A stretch of DNA of 64,000 nucleotides from Trametes villosa (taxonomy: Eukaryota; Basidiomycota; Agaricomycetes; Polyporales; Polyporaceae). Both the position numbers and the translations under genes were made by a program. This document shows, in pieces, positions 33,433 to 43,099 of the stretch. The stretch is from positions 434,001-498,000 of the forward strand of contig PUDQ02000066.1 of the NCBI GenBank assembly GCA_002964805.2, given 5' to 3'. Within the stretch, counting starts at the first letter, position 1, and each line of letters starts with the position of its first letter. Under the pieces are notes generated by a model that was not told the origin of the DNA, did not search any database, and saw only the letters and a list, made by a program, of their open reading frames with translations.

Positions 33433-34747
33433 TACATGTGTATACACTTAGCCATCCATACCCTACCGATATCAGTAATCTCCACTGTGGCCTATGTTGT
33501 TCATCGATACCGCTTCCCGCCATCACCGTTTCCGCTACCATTACTCTACTTATTGCCGCAACCCCTATCGGCCTACACACACTCACTCAAACGCAATCCC
33601 TTGTTGTAGCATCTATCCCCGGCTCCTCCTCGTGCGCGTGCTTGATTATAATTCGCAGGTCGCACATACACACATACATTCATACGTTCAGTTGGATCCC
33701 CGTTCCAGGAGCGTTCTCGCGTTGTTCCATACCTACGGTTTACTCGTCTACTAGTGCTACTGGGCCGCATTCGGTAGGGTTCTGTATATTGTTTCGGAAA
33801 GGAATAGAAGTGCGAGATGCGAGACTGAGCCAGCGCGCTGCGCGGTGTGTCCCGGGCCACGGGCTGACATACAGCAGGTGCGTATCGTCCCTCTTCCGGT
33901 CCGAGATGTTCATGTAATTCCGGTTGACGTCAACTATTGACTATAGCCTCCAGTCCTCCGCTCGGAGTCGAATCCCCATCCGTATCTCTGCACGTGAGTG
34001 CTGCGTACACGAGGAAGAGGATCTTGCTGATAGCACTTGCAGATCAGAACTTCGAAGGCTAGTTCTCGGAGAGTCTGCATCAACCAGACTGAGCCAGAGC
34101 GCGTTAGGAACAGAACTCTCAGGAGTTTCCAGTCTCGGATGCCAACAGATGAGATGCGAGATTGCCCAATCTTGTCTTTACGGACTTGGGCGGGGATTGT
34201 CAATGGTGCGTGGTCGAAATGGGACGGACATTGTGGCGGGCCTTCGTGGCGGGCTGCCGCGCCCAAAGTATCGCCGCCGGCAACCTCGACGCAAAACTCG
34301 CACAGGCATCAAGATGTCTGCCGATCCCCAGGCCACAAAGCTTACGGGTTCCTGAAAGGGTTTACAGGAGTGTCGGAAGGTGGCAACCACCGCAGAAGAA
34401 TGCCGTACGAAGGCCTGCGCCCGTCGGTGAGCGCGGCCCAGTGAGAGCCAGCCCTCAGGAACGGGCACACACTCGCCCGATAGTGACAGACAGCCGAGCG
34501 CCGCGCTTCTCCCGGGGCGGAGTCGACGAGGGAATGAATGCGACATTGCGCGATGCATCTGCGCGCCTGATAGACCTGCACATGCACTGCGCACTGCTCT
34601 TCGCCCGCGCCCGCACACCTGCCAGCGATTCTCTCATCATCATCAGCTTCTGCTGTTCCCATCACCCGTGCAGCCTCTTCCCAAAACCTCCCTTAAACCG
34701 CGGCATGCCGCGGTGGCTCAATCCTTCTGCCCCACTCCATCGGCGCA
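33433..34747. other. Intergenic region upstream of the G-alpha gene
   Basis: About 1.3 kb. It has a pyrimidine-rich 3' flank of the RhoGAP gene with an ACAC-rich stretch near 33660, then a GC-rich promoter region. No gene is supported. Confidence 0.4.
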
Positions 34748-37071
34748 ATGGCACGCGCCCTCGAGACTCCCGACCCGCTCGCCGTCGCCATCGAGCCGCC
34801 TCAGAACGAGACTCCCGCGGAACGATGGGCTAGGGAGCAACGCGAGGCGCAGGCGCGCAGAATCAGCGAGCAGATTGACGAGCAGATACGTGCGGAGAAG
34901 CAAGCCATGAAGAAACGCAAGCCTCCGATGAGGCTCCTCCTGCTTGGGCAAAGCGAGAGTGGCAAATCGACGACGGTGAAGAGTGAGTTCTTTATATTGC
35001 CTGTATGCTGTACTGCAACTGATGCTCGTTGCGTGTGCAGACTTCCAGCTCGCATATGCCTACGACGCGTTCTTGGCCGAGCGAGCAGCCTGGCGTGCTG
35101 TGATCCACCTCAATCTCGTTCGCTCCGTTAACAGTATCCTCGAGATATTGTGGAGAGAACTTCCTGCGAACGATGCTCCGGCGCGCCCCTACACGCCCAG
35201 CACGATGCTAGGGGCTATGGGCGGCCCCCTTGACGCGGACCTCGACGAAGAAGACGACGAACAGGAGCCGTCTACGGGCCCCTCACAATCCCCTCTGACA
35301 GAAGGCCACCGCGAACTCATGCTACGGCTCGCCCCCCTGCGACAGGTGCAGCGCGATCTCGAGCGTAGCCTCGGTGCCGCCTCTCTCGAGGACCTGTCCA
35401 GCAGCGAGGGCGGCGCAGCTCCGTGGAACGTCGGAGGCGGCGGATGGCGACCGCGGGAGTTCTCAGTGACCACCCGGAGCGGGTGGAAGAGCGCCCTCGG
35501 GCGCATGCGCGCAGTGGGGCGCCTCTCCCTTGACTCCACTATCGGGCGGTACGAGAGGCGGTCTGCGGCTGCGGCACCAGAGGAGCAGCGGCCCAAGGTG
35601 CGGCCCGACCATTGTCTCTGCTATTGCTCCCGGGCTGATAGCGAAGTAGAGCGGCGGCCGGCGACCTTCCGTCGCAAAAGTCTCGCTGCCTGAGCGGGTT
35701 GAAAAGGCGGAGGACGCGGAGATCGAGACCGCGGCGGAAGTTATTGCTTCCTGCGCGGGTGATATGTCCGCCCTCTGGCTGGACCCCGCCGTCCGGGCTG
35801 TTCTCAGCAGAAGAGGTCTGCGTCCGGAAGAGGGCCCCGGATTGTGAGCATACTTGGCACGTCGCCGTCCGTTCGAGCGCTGACCCGTCACAGTTTCTTG
35901 AACGACGTGGCTCGTGTGGCAGCCAGCGGCTATCAGCCGTCGGACGACGATGTCGTCCGGGCGCGACTGCGTACGATGGGCGTGCAGGAGCACCGGATCA
36001 TGTTCGAAAAAGGTGCGGATGCTGTTATTGCATCATGTCATACCAATTAACGACAACACCTAGGCCCAGACACTGGGAGCGAGTGGCTGATTTACGACGT
36101 TGGCGGCGCACGATCATTGGTACGTCGGGATGCCAGATAGCCTTCTGGCCGCGCTGACCGGGATTGTTCGTGTAGAGGAACGCCTGGTATCCGTACTTCG
36201 ACAACATCAACGCGATCATCTTTCTCGCGCCCATTAGCTGCTTCGACGAGCGGCTGGCGGAAGACCGACGGGTGAACCGTCTCCAGGACAGCCTGCTGCT
36301 TTGGAAGGCCGTCTGCTCGACGAAGCTTCTTGCCGGAGTGCAGCTTATTCTGGTAAGTGGGCGATCCGTGCTTCCATATCACAGCGAAGCACTCGAGCTG
36401 ATCAATTGTGCTGCGCGCTGAACAGTTCCTGAACAAATGCGACTTGCTGGAGAAGAAGCTCTCGCGCGGCGTCCGTGTCGTCGACTACGTACCCACGTAC
36501 GGGAGCAAGCCGAACGACATGGAGAGCGTATCGCGCTGTATGTCTCGTCGCTCTACGTTCTCTCCTTCGCACGTCGGGCTGAGCAGACCCTCGTGCAGAT
36601 TTCCGCTCGCAGTTTAAGGACGTCTGTGCGCGGCACTCACCAACGCCGCGCGTCTTCTACTCGTTTCTCACGTCTGTTGTGGTACGTGTTCTACCTCCGC
36701 TCCGCATGATCTTCCGTGTGCCCGCGTCCACGGCGCTGTGGCATCTTCCCCTTTCCCGTGCGCATCCTCTCCCACGGACGCGACGTCGGTGAGAGTCCTG
36801 CCTGCCCAATTGGCCGGGAAGGCTCTCATCCCGATCGTATACTGGATGCAGTCGTGGTTCTTGTCCGGCTTCGGCGTGCCGCTGCTGAATGGAAGCTCAC
36901 ATGGATCATGACTTGCCATTTTGTAGGACACGAAGGCGACGCGCATCACGGTCGCGACGGGTATGTTTGTTCTCCGCCTGCTTCGCGTGTTCGCAGCTGA
37001 CAGGCGCCTTTCTGTCCCCAGTGCGCGAGGGCATCCAGCGGAACAACCTCAAGACAGCCGTGCTCGTCTGA
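34748..37071 (+). CDS. Atypical large heterotrimeric G-protein alpha subunit
   Basis: Ten exons (34748-34982, 35041-35597, 35650-35843, 35894-36012, 36064-36119, 36176-36352, 36426-36537, 36599-36681, 36927-36960, 37022-37071) close to 538 residues; classical G-alpha is about 355. G1 is GQSESGKST (67-75). Switch I reads VRARLRTMGV, with the catalytic Arg at 353 and the Mg-ligand Thr at 356. Switch II reads DVGGARS (380-386), with Ala384 where canonical subunits have the catalytic Gln. G4 is FLNKCD (449-452) and G5 is TKAT instead of TCAT. About 150 extra residues lie in the helical domain and are acidic, then Ser/Gly/Arg-rich. There is no N-terminal MGxxxS myristoylation motif. It probably relays receptor signals at the membrane, with slow or no intrinsic GTP hydrolysis. 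Such Gln-less large subunits form a lineage-specific group in mushrooms, as far as I recall. Confidence 0.9.
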
Positions 37072-37633
37072 CCATGCGTTGGATCGTCACCACCTGTAAG
37101 CAGACGGATGCCAGGCGCGACGTCTGGCTGACTACCCTGAGTTATTTCTCACCTTATTCGACCGTATCGTCTTCGTTGCACGTCTCGCACTCATATCCGC
37201 TCCCTTCGCTTCTCCTTCCCCCCTTCCCCCGCTGTTGTACTGCATCCGCTCATTTCGACTTTCCTTCAGTTTCTCATCATGTCTCAGCTGTTAGGCTTCT
37301 TCTGCTGCTCGTGTATCATCGTGTAGGATCTAGCCTGTACTACATACCAATACCAATCAGCAGTTCAGACATTACAGTATTGTCGGCTCCGCATGCAGAT
37401 ATCATCTTTCTACGTCCCTTTCAAGCCGGAGATCATGCTCTGAAAGTCGCTGATATCGGTGTCAAATGCGTACTTGACAGACCCCCCCGCACAACTGTGC
37501 TCCTCCGAGCAATTAAAATCAGTAACATGAGGATGGCACTGAAGACAAGAAAAGCCCAACTATTCCATTCAAAACACTCAGCTTCCAGTCTACTGACTGG
37601 TCACAGGAGTGCAATGAAAAGAATGGAGGGATC
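37072..37633. other. Spacer between G-alpha and U2 3' ends
   Basis: A convergent spacer of about 560 nt with the G-alpha 3' UTR region and sequence downstream of U2. No further gene or repeat is seen. Confidence 0.4.
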
Positions 37634-37816
37634 CCCCGACGACACAAGCCGGTACTGCAGTGGCAAGGTCATCGCGCCCCCGGGTTGCAAGCAGAGCCCA
37701 GGGGACAGGGGCGGCAAAAATTAGATAACCAATAATGGGGCCGGTGGCCCCATAATAGTGGTTAAACTATTAAGAACAGATACTACACTTGATCTAAGCC
37801 AAAAGGCCAGAGTGGT
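37634..37816 (-). ncRNA. U2: U2 spliceosomal small nuclear RNA
   Basis: Read on the minus strand, the 5' domain has GGCCTTTTGGCTTAGATCAA followed by GTGTAGTATCTGTTC. This includes GTAGTA, the branch-point-pairing element. A stem II region follows, with a GGGGCCACCGGCCCC hairpin. The Sm site AATTTTTG comes next, then a GC-rich stem III region. Stem-loop IV closes by CGATGAC/GTCGTCG and carries the TGCAGTACC loop bound by U2A'/U2B''. The order and spacing match U2. The ends are estimated: the 5' end lies within a few nt of the ACCACTC before GGCC, and the 3' end falls just after stem IV. Length is about 183 nt. The nucleotides after CTTAATAG differ from the usual stem IIa consensus. Confidence 0.93.
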
Positions 37817-38298
37817 AAGGATTCACGATGTCGGAGGACGGTATATGTACTCGGAGGATCCTGCGCACGGACCAGGCTGCTGTTTGGCGCGATAGCAATC
37901 GATGAATGATGGGAGGGGCGGAGATGAGCTGGATCCGTCAGCTGCGCCCGCTTTCGGAAGGCGGAGGCTTTGGATCCTAACAATCGCAAACAACCTCTAC
38001 CTGCCGCCGCCGCAGGCTCGCAAGCATTTTTCAATCCTGGACATGCCCTCCAAGGTATCTCTGAAGAGAGAGCTTTATTGATTGTGACGGGCTTTTTCGT
38101 CAAAATCCCTGCTCAGAATCATGTCATGACATATCTGTCACAGCTTTTGAAGCGTCGGTTCGTAACGCTTTACCAGCTGCATCGCCGGCTTGAAGGTGAG
38201 TGCATGGAATTATATTGTACAGCGACGATTGCATTCCTGCGGAGAAGCTCATAACTAGTCGTAAATAATAGGTCCATTCGTTAACATATTCCGGTGCT
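37817..38298. other. U2 upstream region and 3' flank of F-box gene 2
   Basis: About 480 nt that should contain the U2 promoter on the minus strand. I see no clear proximal sequence element. A 94-codon plus-strand frame without ATG is not called. Confidence 0.4.
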
Positions 38299-39606
38299 CT
38301 ACACCGAAGCTGCGCGTCCATGGAAAACTTTGGCCCCTCCGCGTCGCAGAAGGCTACCACCGAAAGACCGAAACATTCGCTCGGGATTGTCCAACCGTAT
38401 CAAGTCCCTGATCTGTCCGCTCGATGCCTTATCTGCCATGGTCTTGCTTGCCTTTAATGCTGCGACCTCTGCTCTCTTCCTGCGCTCGTGTGCCCACTCT
38501 CCTTCGTCGTCCTCGCGCTCTGCCCAGCAGCCTGCCTCGCCTAGCATCCTGTCCTCCCACTCCCACCTGAGCCGGTCTCGCCAGTACCCCTCTCGGTACC
38601 ACCTCCCGCGAAGGACCACTATCCGCGAGCCTCCGCGCCCTCTGGGCGCCTGCGCGACGAGGCGAGCGTCTTCGCGGAACTGGTGACCCTTGACCGGCTG
38701 CAGCACGAAGGGCTGGACGATAATCTTCCGCAGTCTCGGATGCGACAATGCTGCGCGGAACTCGGGCGTCCCTCTTGTTCGCGGGAACGATCTTGTCGAC
38801 ATCGCCTCGAGGACCTCGGGGATGAGATTGCTCGCCTGCGAGACCCGAAGGTGCGTCATGGCTGGCGCGAGCGCAGCCCAGAGCGGGAGCGTCTTCTCCC
38901 ACGAGTGCTGTTTTGCGCCTTCGTACACGATATGCAGGTGGGTGAGCGAGGGGAACGAAGCGGGGGCACGTCCGTCGAGGTCGTCGAGATCGCTGCGGCG
39001 GCTCCCCTGAGCTTCCCATAGCGGAGCCGGACGCACGAAGATGTTGTCGTCCGCCAGGAGCGACAGCTCGCGCAGCGCGAAGAGCTCGACCTTCACGTAC
39101 GGCAAGGATATCCCGGGATGCTGCAAGACGGCAAGCGTCTCGAGCGTCGGCGCGACGAGGCGGAAGAGGTGCGGCACGAGATACAAGAACTGGCGGTCCC
39201 ACGCGCCCTTCGCCGCATGCCACGCGCGCTCGTCCTCCGCGACCTGCTGCTGCCGCTTCGCCTTCCGCGACGAGTACGCGCTCCAGCCGCGCCACTGGCG
39301 CTCGAGCGACTCGCAGTCGTCCGGGAAGAAGCTGAGGAGGAGGTGGCGCGTGTTGACGCTGCGCTGGTCGCGCACGCCCGCGTGCGGCGCCTGCGCGCGC
39401 TCGATGCGGTCGAGGCAGAGGAGGAAGCGGCCGACCTGCGCGAGGTTCGTGAAGCGAAGGGAGTAGAAGCGGTGTGCGGCGGACGCGGCGCGGAGGGCGC
39501 ACGAGGTGCGCGCGAGGGCGGCGCCGGTCCGACCCCCGTCGGTGCACGCGAGCCGGAAGATGTCGTCCCAGAGGTCGAGGGGGAGCTTGTCCATCGAGGG
39601 CAGCAT
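38299..39606 (-). CDS. F-box-like protein (paralogue 2), single exon
   Basis: An intronless 435-residue protein starting at an ATG, with a second Met at residue 5. The F-box-like segment is at residues 7-55 (LPLDLWDDIFRLACTDGGRT, then AALARTSCALR). It is followed by RFYSLRF and a Leu-rich domain with LLLSFFPDDCESL, LETLAVLQHPGISLPY and LRELSLLADDNIFVRP. Each block has a counterpart in the genes at 27.1 and 40.1 kb. A WYREGYWRDRLRWEWEDRM motif near 350 is shared with paralogue 3. The C-terminus is charged. It is probably a substrate adaptor for SCF ubiquitin ligase; the target is unknown. Unlike paralogue 1 it lacks the short 5' exon. Confidence 0.85.
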   Translation of the reverse strand: MLPSMDKLPLDLWDDIFRLACTDGGRTGAALARTSCALRAASAAHRFYSLRFTNLAQVGRFLLCLDRIERAQAPHAGVRDQRSVNTRHLLLSFFPDDCESLERQWRGWSAYSSRKAKRQQQVAEDERAWHAAKGAWDRQFLYLVPHLFRLVAPTLETLAVLQHPGISLPYVKVELFALRELSLLADDNIFVRPAPLWEAQGSRRSDLDDLDGRAPASFPSLTHLHIVYEGAKQHSWEKTLPLWAALAPAMTHLRVSQASNLIPEVLEAMSTRSFPRTRGTPEFRAALSHPRLRKIIVQPFVLQPVKGHQFREDARLVAQAPRGRGGSRIVVLRGRWYREGYWRDRLRWEWEDRMLGEAGCWAEREDDEGEWAHERRKRAEVAALKASKTMADKASSGQIRDLIRLDNPERMFRSFGGSLLRRGGAKVFHGRAASV

Positions 39607-40068
39607 GACGGTGGCGGGTGGGGCAGGCAGATGATGATAGGAGGCAACTCTGTCGCTGACGGGATTGCTGCCTAAATATCACAGGTTGGCCTCTTCGTGC
39701 GGTGCGCCGAGAGGACGGCATGCCCTGGCAAGCCTCCGAAGTCGGGCTGTGCAGACCGCCGTCGGTGATGTTTCCATTGACATGTCGGCGTCTCCCTGGG
39801 CCTTCTAACGCCAGCTTACTAGTACTCAGCCTGTATCCTGAACTCATCCTGTGCTCGACATCGTCGCAACATGAGATGTCCGTTTGGAACATGGTATGTT
39901 TTATCTTCGTGCACGCCCGTGTCGAAACGATGCTACTCAATCGTTGCCGTACCGTGTACATACGCTCTGCGCTACCCCCGCACAAACTCAAACGCCATAG
40001 CCCCATGCCCCAGTCCAAGTTTGACTTTGATGACCGAACTTACTTCCAGAGCCCCCCCACCACACGCA
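39607..40068. other. Spacer between F-box paralogues 2 and 3
   Basis: About 460 nt holding the promoter of paralogue 2 and the 3' flank of paralogue 3, both on the minus strand. Nothing else is recognised. Confidence 0.4.
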
Positions 40069-41427
40069 TCAAGTCCTGGCCCGCTTTACGAGCGAGAACA
40101 CCGCCTGCCACCACCTCCTAGCTCGCCGCTTCTCTGGGATTCGGTCGCTTCGTAAGTCGAGCGTCAGCGGGCCATCGCGTTTCGGGAGGGGTTCAATCTC
40201 GGACACCCCCCACCGCTCGTCTTCGTCGTACTCGTCTTCTGTCCAACAACCTCCGCCTCCCATCATGCGATCCCGCCACTCCCGCGGCAGCCTGCGCGGC
40301 CAGTACTCCTCGTCGTACAAGCGGCTCCGGAGGACCGAGACCCACGCCTGGGACGCGCCGCCCGAGCACGCCGCCGCGACCTCCTCGACCTCCTGCCTCA
40401 GCGCGAGCACCGCGGCCGCCGTGGCGCTGCTCGCCCACTTCGGTGCGCGGCTCAGCTGCACGATCACCAGGCGCAGGCTCGGGTACATCGGGGCGGGCAC
40501 CGGCACCAGCACCGGCGGCTCTGCGCCATCATCGTCCCCAGCTGCAGCCGCCGCTCCTGCGTTTCGAGTGCGATCGTCTCGGGGCGGTGGCGCGGATATC
40601 CCGAGCATGTCGCGGACCATCTGCGCCACCTGCGCGCTCCCGCGGGAGATGCGCAGGTGAGTCACCGCGGGCGCGAGCTCCGCCCAGCGCGGCAGGGTGT
40701 GCTCCCAGGGATGCAGCTTCGTCCATGCGTACACGACGTGCAGGCGCTGTAAGCGGGGGAACGGTGGCGCGCCGTCAGGATCGTCCGCGTCCAGAGGCGG
40801 AACCACGCCGTAGAAGTTGAAGTCCGAATCGTCGCCCTCGCACGGGAGGTGGACGCCGGGGCGGGGCACGCGCACGAACATGCGGTCGTCGCCGAGGAGG
40901 GTGAGCTCGCGCAGCGCGGGGAGGCGGCAGCGCACGAGCGGCAGACGCACGTCGCGGCTCTGGAGCACGGCGAGCGTGCGGAGGCTGTGCGCGGCGCGCG
41001 CGAGGAGGGCGGAGACGTGCGCGACGAACGCGCGGTTCCACGCGGTCTTCTGCGCGTGCCACTCGCGCTGCTCGCCGACGAGCTGCAGCAGCATCGCGCG
41101 CTCGCCGCGCGCGTAGTCCGTCCAGTTCGTGCGCCACGCGCGCACGGGCGCGTCGCACGTCTCGGGGAGGAAGGAGAGCAGGAGGTGCTGGATGGGCGGG
41201 TACTCGCCCGTCGCCCGGTGGATGCGCTCGAGGCAGACCATGAAGTTCCGCACATGGCGGACGCTTTGGAGGCGGACGGAGTAGAAGCGGGCGGACGAGG
41301 ACGCCTTGCGCCAGGCCTTGGATGTGAGGGCTAGTGCACAGCCCATTCTGCCACCATCGCTGCAGACCAGCTGGAATATGATGTGCCAGACATCATACGG
41401 TAGGCGGTGGTCGACGTCTGGGGTCAT
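40069..41427 (-). CDS. F-box-like protein (paralogue 3), single exon
   Basis: An intronless 452-residue protein. The F-box-like segment (residues 9-55) reads LPYDVWHIIFQLVCSDGGRM. Next come RFYSVRLQSVRHVRNFMVCL and the family blocks LLLSFLPETCDAPV, LRTLAVLQSRDVRLPL and LRELTLLGDDRMFVRVP, then a Trp-rich YWPRRLPREWRDRM near 385. The same order in the two other F-box genes of the window shows a local family. The fast-changing linkers (here an Ala/Asp/Pro-rich insert around 285-310) are typical of lineage-expanded fungal F-box adaptors. Partner and target are unknown. Confidence 0.85.
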   Translation of the reverse strand: MTPDVDHRLPYDVWHIIFQLVCSDGGRMGCALALTSKAWRKASSSARFYSVRLQSVRHVRNFMVCLERIHRATGEYPPIQHLLLSFLPETCDAPVRAWRTNWTDYARGERAMLLQLVGEQREWHAQKTAWNRAFVAHVSALLARAAHSLRTLAVLQSRDVRLPLVRCRLPALRELTLLGDDRMFVRVPRPGVHLPCEGDDSDFNFYGVVPPLDADDPDGAPPFPRLQRLHVVYAWTKLHPWEHTLPRWAELAPAVTHLRISRGSAQVAQMVRDMLGISAPPPRDDRTRNAGAAAAAGDDDGAEPPVLVPVPAPMYPSLRLVIVQLSRAPKWASSATAAAVLALRQEVEEVAAACSGGASQAWVSVLRSRLYDEEYWPRRLPREWRDRMMGGGGCWTEDEYDEDERWGVSEIEPLPKRDGPLTLDLRSDRIPEKRRARRWWQAVFSLVKRART

Positions 41428-41717
41428 GGGGGCGGGGAGTGAAGCGGGTACCGGTGAGGGGACGGTGGCGGCAAACGGGTATCCGCCTCGGAGGCATTTT
41501 CATATAATCCCGCTGCGCTATCATTAGTACACGGACATTGACAGCTGACAAGCCCTCTGATAGGAGCGCAGACTGATCTTGGTTTAAACTTTCAAGACTT
41601 CCCCGCGGCCCGTCGACAGGGAATGCGTCTACAGCGGCAGCCTGCTAAGTACTACGATACATGATCCTTGTACCTTCTACTGCTCCAAGTCACAAACGTC
41701 CACGCCCAACGCGCACC

Positions 41718-42756
41718 CTACTTAGAGCCGCCAGACCCTTGAAGTTTCTTCGCATCCTCGACGAACTTCTTCAAAACCGTGACATCCTCCCCATCCGGCA
41801 GCGACTTCTCGACGCGCTCGTACAGGTGCGCGAAGCCATGGTGGATGTGTGCCTCGCCCTCCCCGAGTCCTTCGCGGACGAACGCCGAGATCTCCTCCAT
41901 CTCGCCCACCCAGCGGTATGCTTTCGGGAGCATACTTGGGACACCTTTCGTGATGCGCTGTAGGGTGGCCGGCTGCGAGTCCTGCAGCTCGTGCAGGAGA
42001 GCTTGCGCGGTTGCGGGAGAAGATGCGTGGGCGGCTGAAGGCTATGTAAGTGGATCCCGACATGCGGGGACTTGAAAAATATACTCGCCCAGAATCATCG
42101 TGGAGACAAGACCAGTGAAGCCCTTTGAGATTCCCTGTAGCCGGCATATCAGTGATGAGCGGTGCACATGGATTTTGACCTTTACTGACCGCATACGACA
42201 TCTTCAGTGCGCTAGCATCTCCAATGCCCGCGCCTTCACCCCTCAGCGGTACGACTCGGAGTCCCCACTTCTCGAGCCCCACGAACTCATCGAGGAGGTC
42301 CGAGTCAGCCGGATCGGAAGACGCGTAGAACGCGGGATTATAGCTGTCGTCCGGAGGCCCTCCGACAATGCCCGCATCGAGGAAGCGGACCGCACTCCCT
42401 TCGAAGACGCGCGCGATGTTCTTCACTGTCGCAGGACTGACCGCGTTGCAGTCGACGAACGCGAGCTTCCGGCCCTCGCCCGCCTCCGCGTACGCCTTGT
42501 GGAAGGACTCCGCGAGCGCGAGCGCGGAACTCGGCGGGAGGATGCTGAGGACCCAGCGTGCGCGCTGCGCGATCTCCGTGAGCGAGGCGTCCTGCAGGCC
42601 GGCGGCACGGGCGCGCTCCTTTGTGGCGGGAGAGCGCCCTTCGAGCGTGGTGAGGACCGTGCATCCCGACTTGACGAATTGGTGCCCGACCGCGGCTCCC
42701 ATGGCGCCTGGTGCGATCACTGCAATCGTAGGGGCGCTCGAGGACTGGGATGCCAT
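41718..42756 (-). CDS. Beta-hydroxyacid dehydrogenase-like NAD(P) oxidoreductase
   Basis: A member of the 6-phosphogluconate/3-hydroxyisobutyrate dehydrogenase superfamily. Exon 1 (42756-42190) begins with a Rossmann fold, TIAVIAPGAMGAAVG, where the usual GxGxxG is APGAMG. It continues through FVDCNAVSPATVKN and FLDAGIVGGPP (substrate loop) to LKMSYA. Exon 2 (from 42134) has GISKGFTGLVSTMIL, carrying the conserved Lys of the K-x3-N/G-type active-site helix. Exon 3 (42034-41718) carries the C-terminal helical domain (YRWVGEMEEI, DUF1932-type). Length is about 290-295 residues. The exon 2/3 junction is abnormal. The obvious GT donor (after 42085) puts exon 3 out of frame. Using a GC donor after 42089 with the acceptor before 42034 restores it. 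A 1-nt sequence error is the alternative. Confidence 0.8.
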
Positions 42757-43099
42757 GGTGCTGAATGGTCTACACCACCGGGTGAGGCCAGGTATCGAGC
42801 TGATATCCACCTCGCGTGATGCCGAATGCGGGCCGGGACGACCTTGGGCGCGCGTGGAATTCCATATTAGAGTAATATTCCCAGGGGGTGTCTGGACAGC
42901 CACGTACCTGTATCGATCGCGCCTTGGCCCAGTATCAGCTCGATGTCCTCCCTCCTGTATGCTTCTGCCCTCGGCGCGCTACGAGACTCATATCCTCCAC
43001 TATACATGGCGCGTCCATGCCGTCTCGTGACCGGTCCCTCGTCCTTGTTGATTGCTCCGCCTGTGCGCTTCTCCTCGCGACTTCAAGACCGCGCCCACC
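42757..43099. other. Divergent promoter region
   Basis: About 340 nt between the dehydrogenase (minus) and a coiled-coil gene (plus). It contains AT-rich ATATTAGAGTAATATT near 42870. No further feature. Confidence 0.4.

Noticed and set aside
38429..40018. 529-codon frame overlapping F-box gene 2 in another minus frame
   Set aside because: It is low-complexity Arg/Ala/Pro-rich and overlaps a gene with clear family blocks. It is a GC artefact.
41722..42903. Single long frame for the dehydrogenase
   Set aside because: It reads through two introns, loses the conserved C-terminal domain and starts upstream of the Rossmann fold in non-conserved sequence. The spliced model is preferred.
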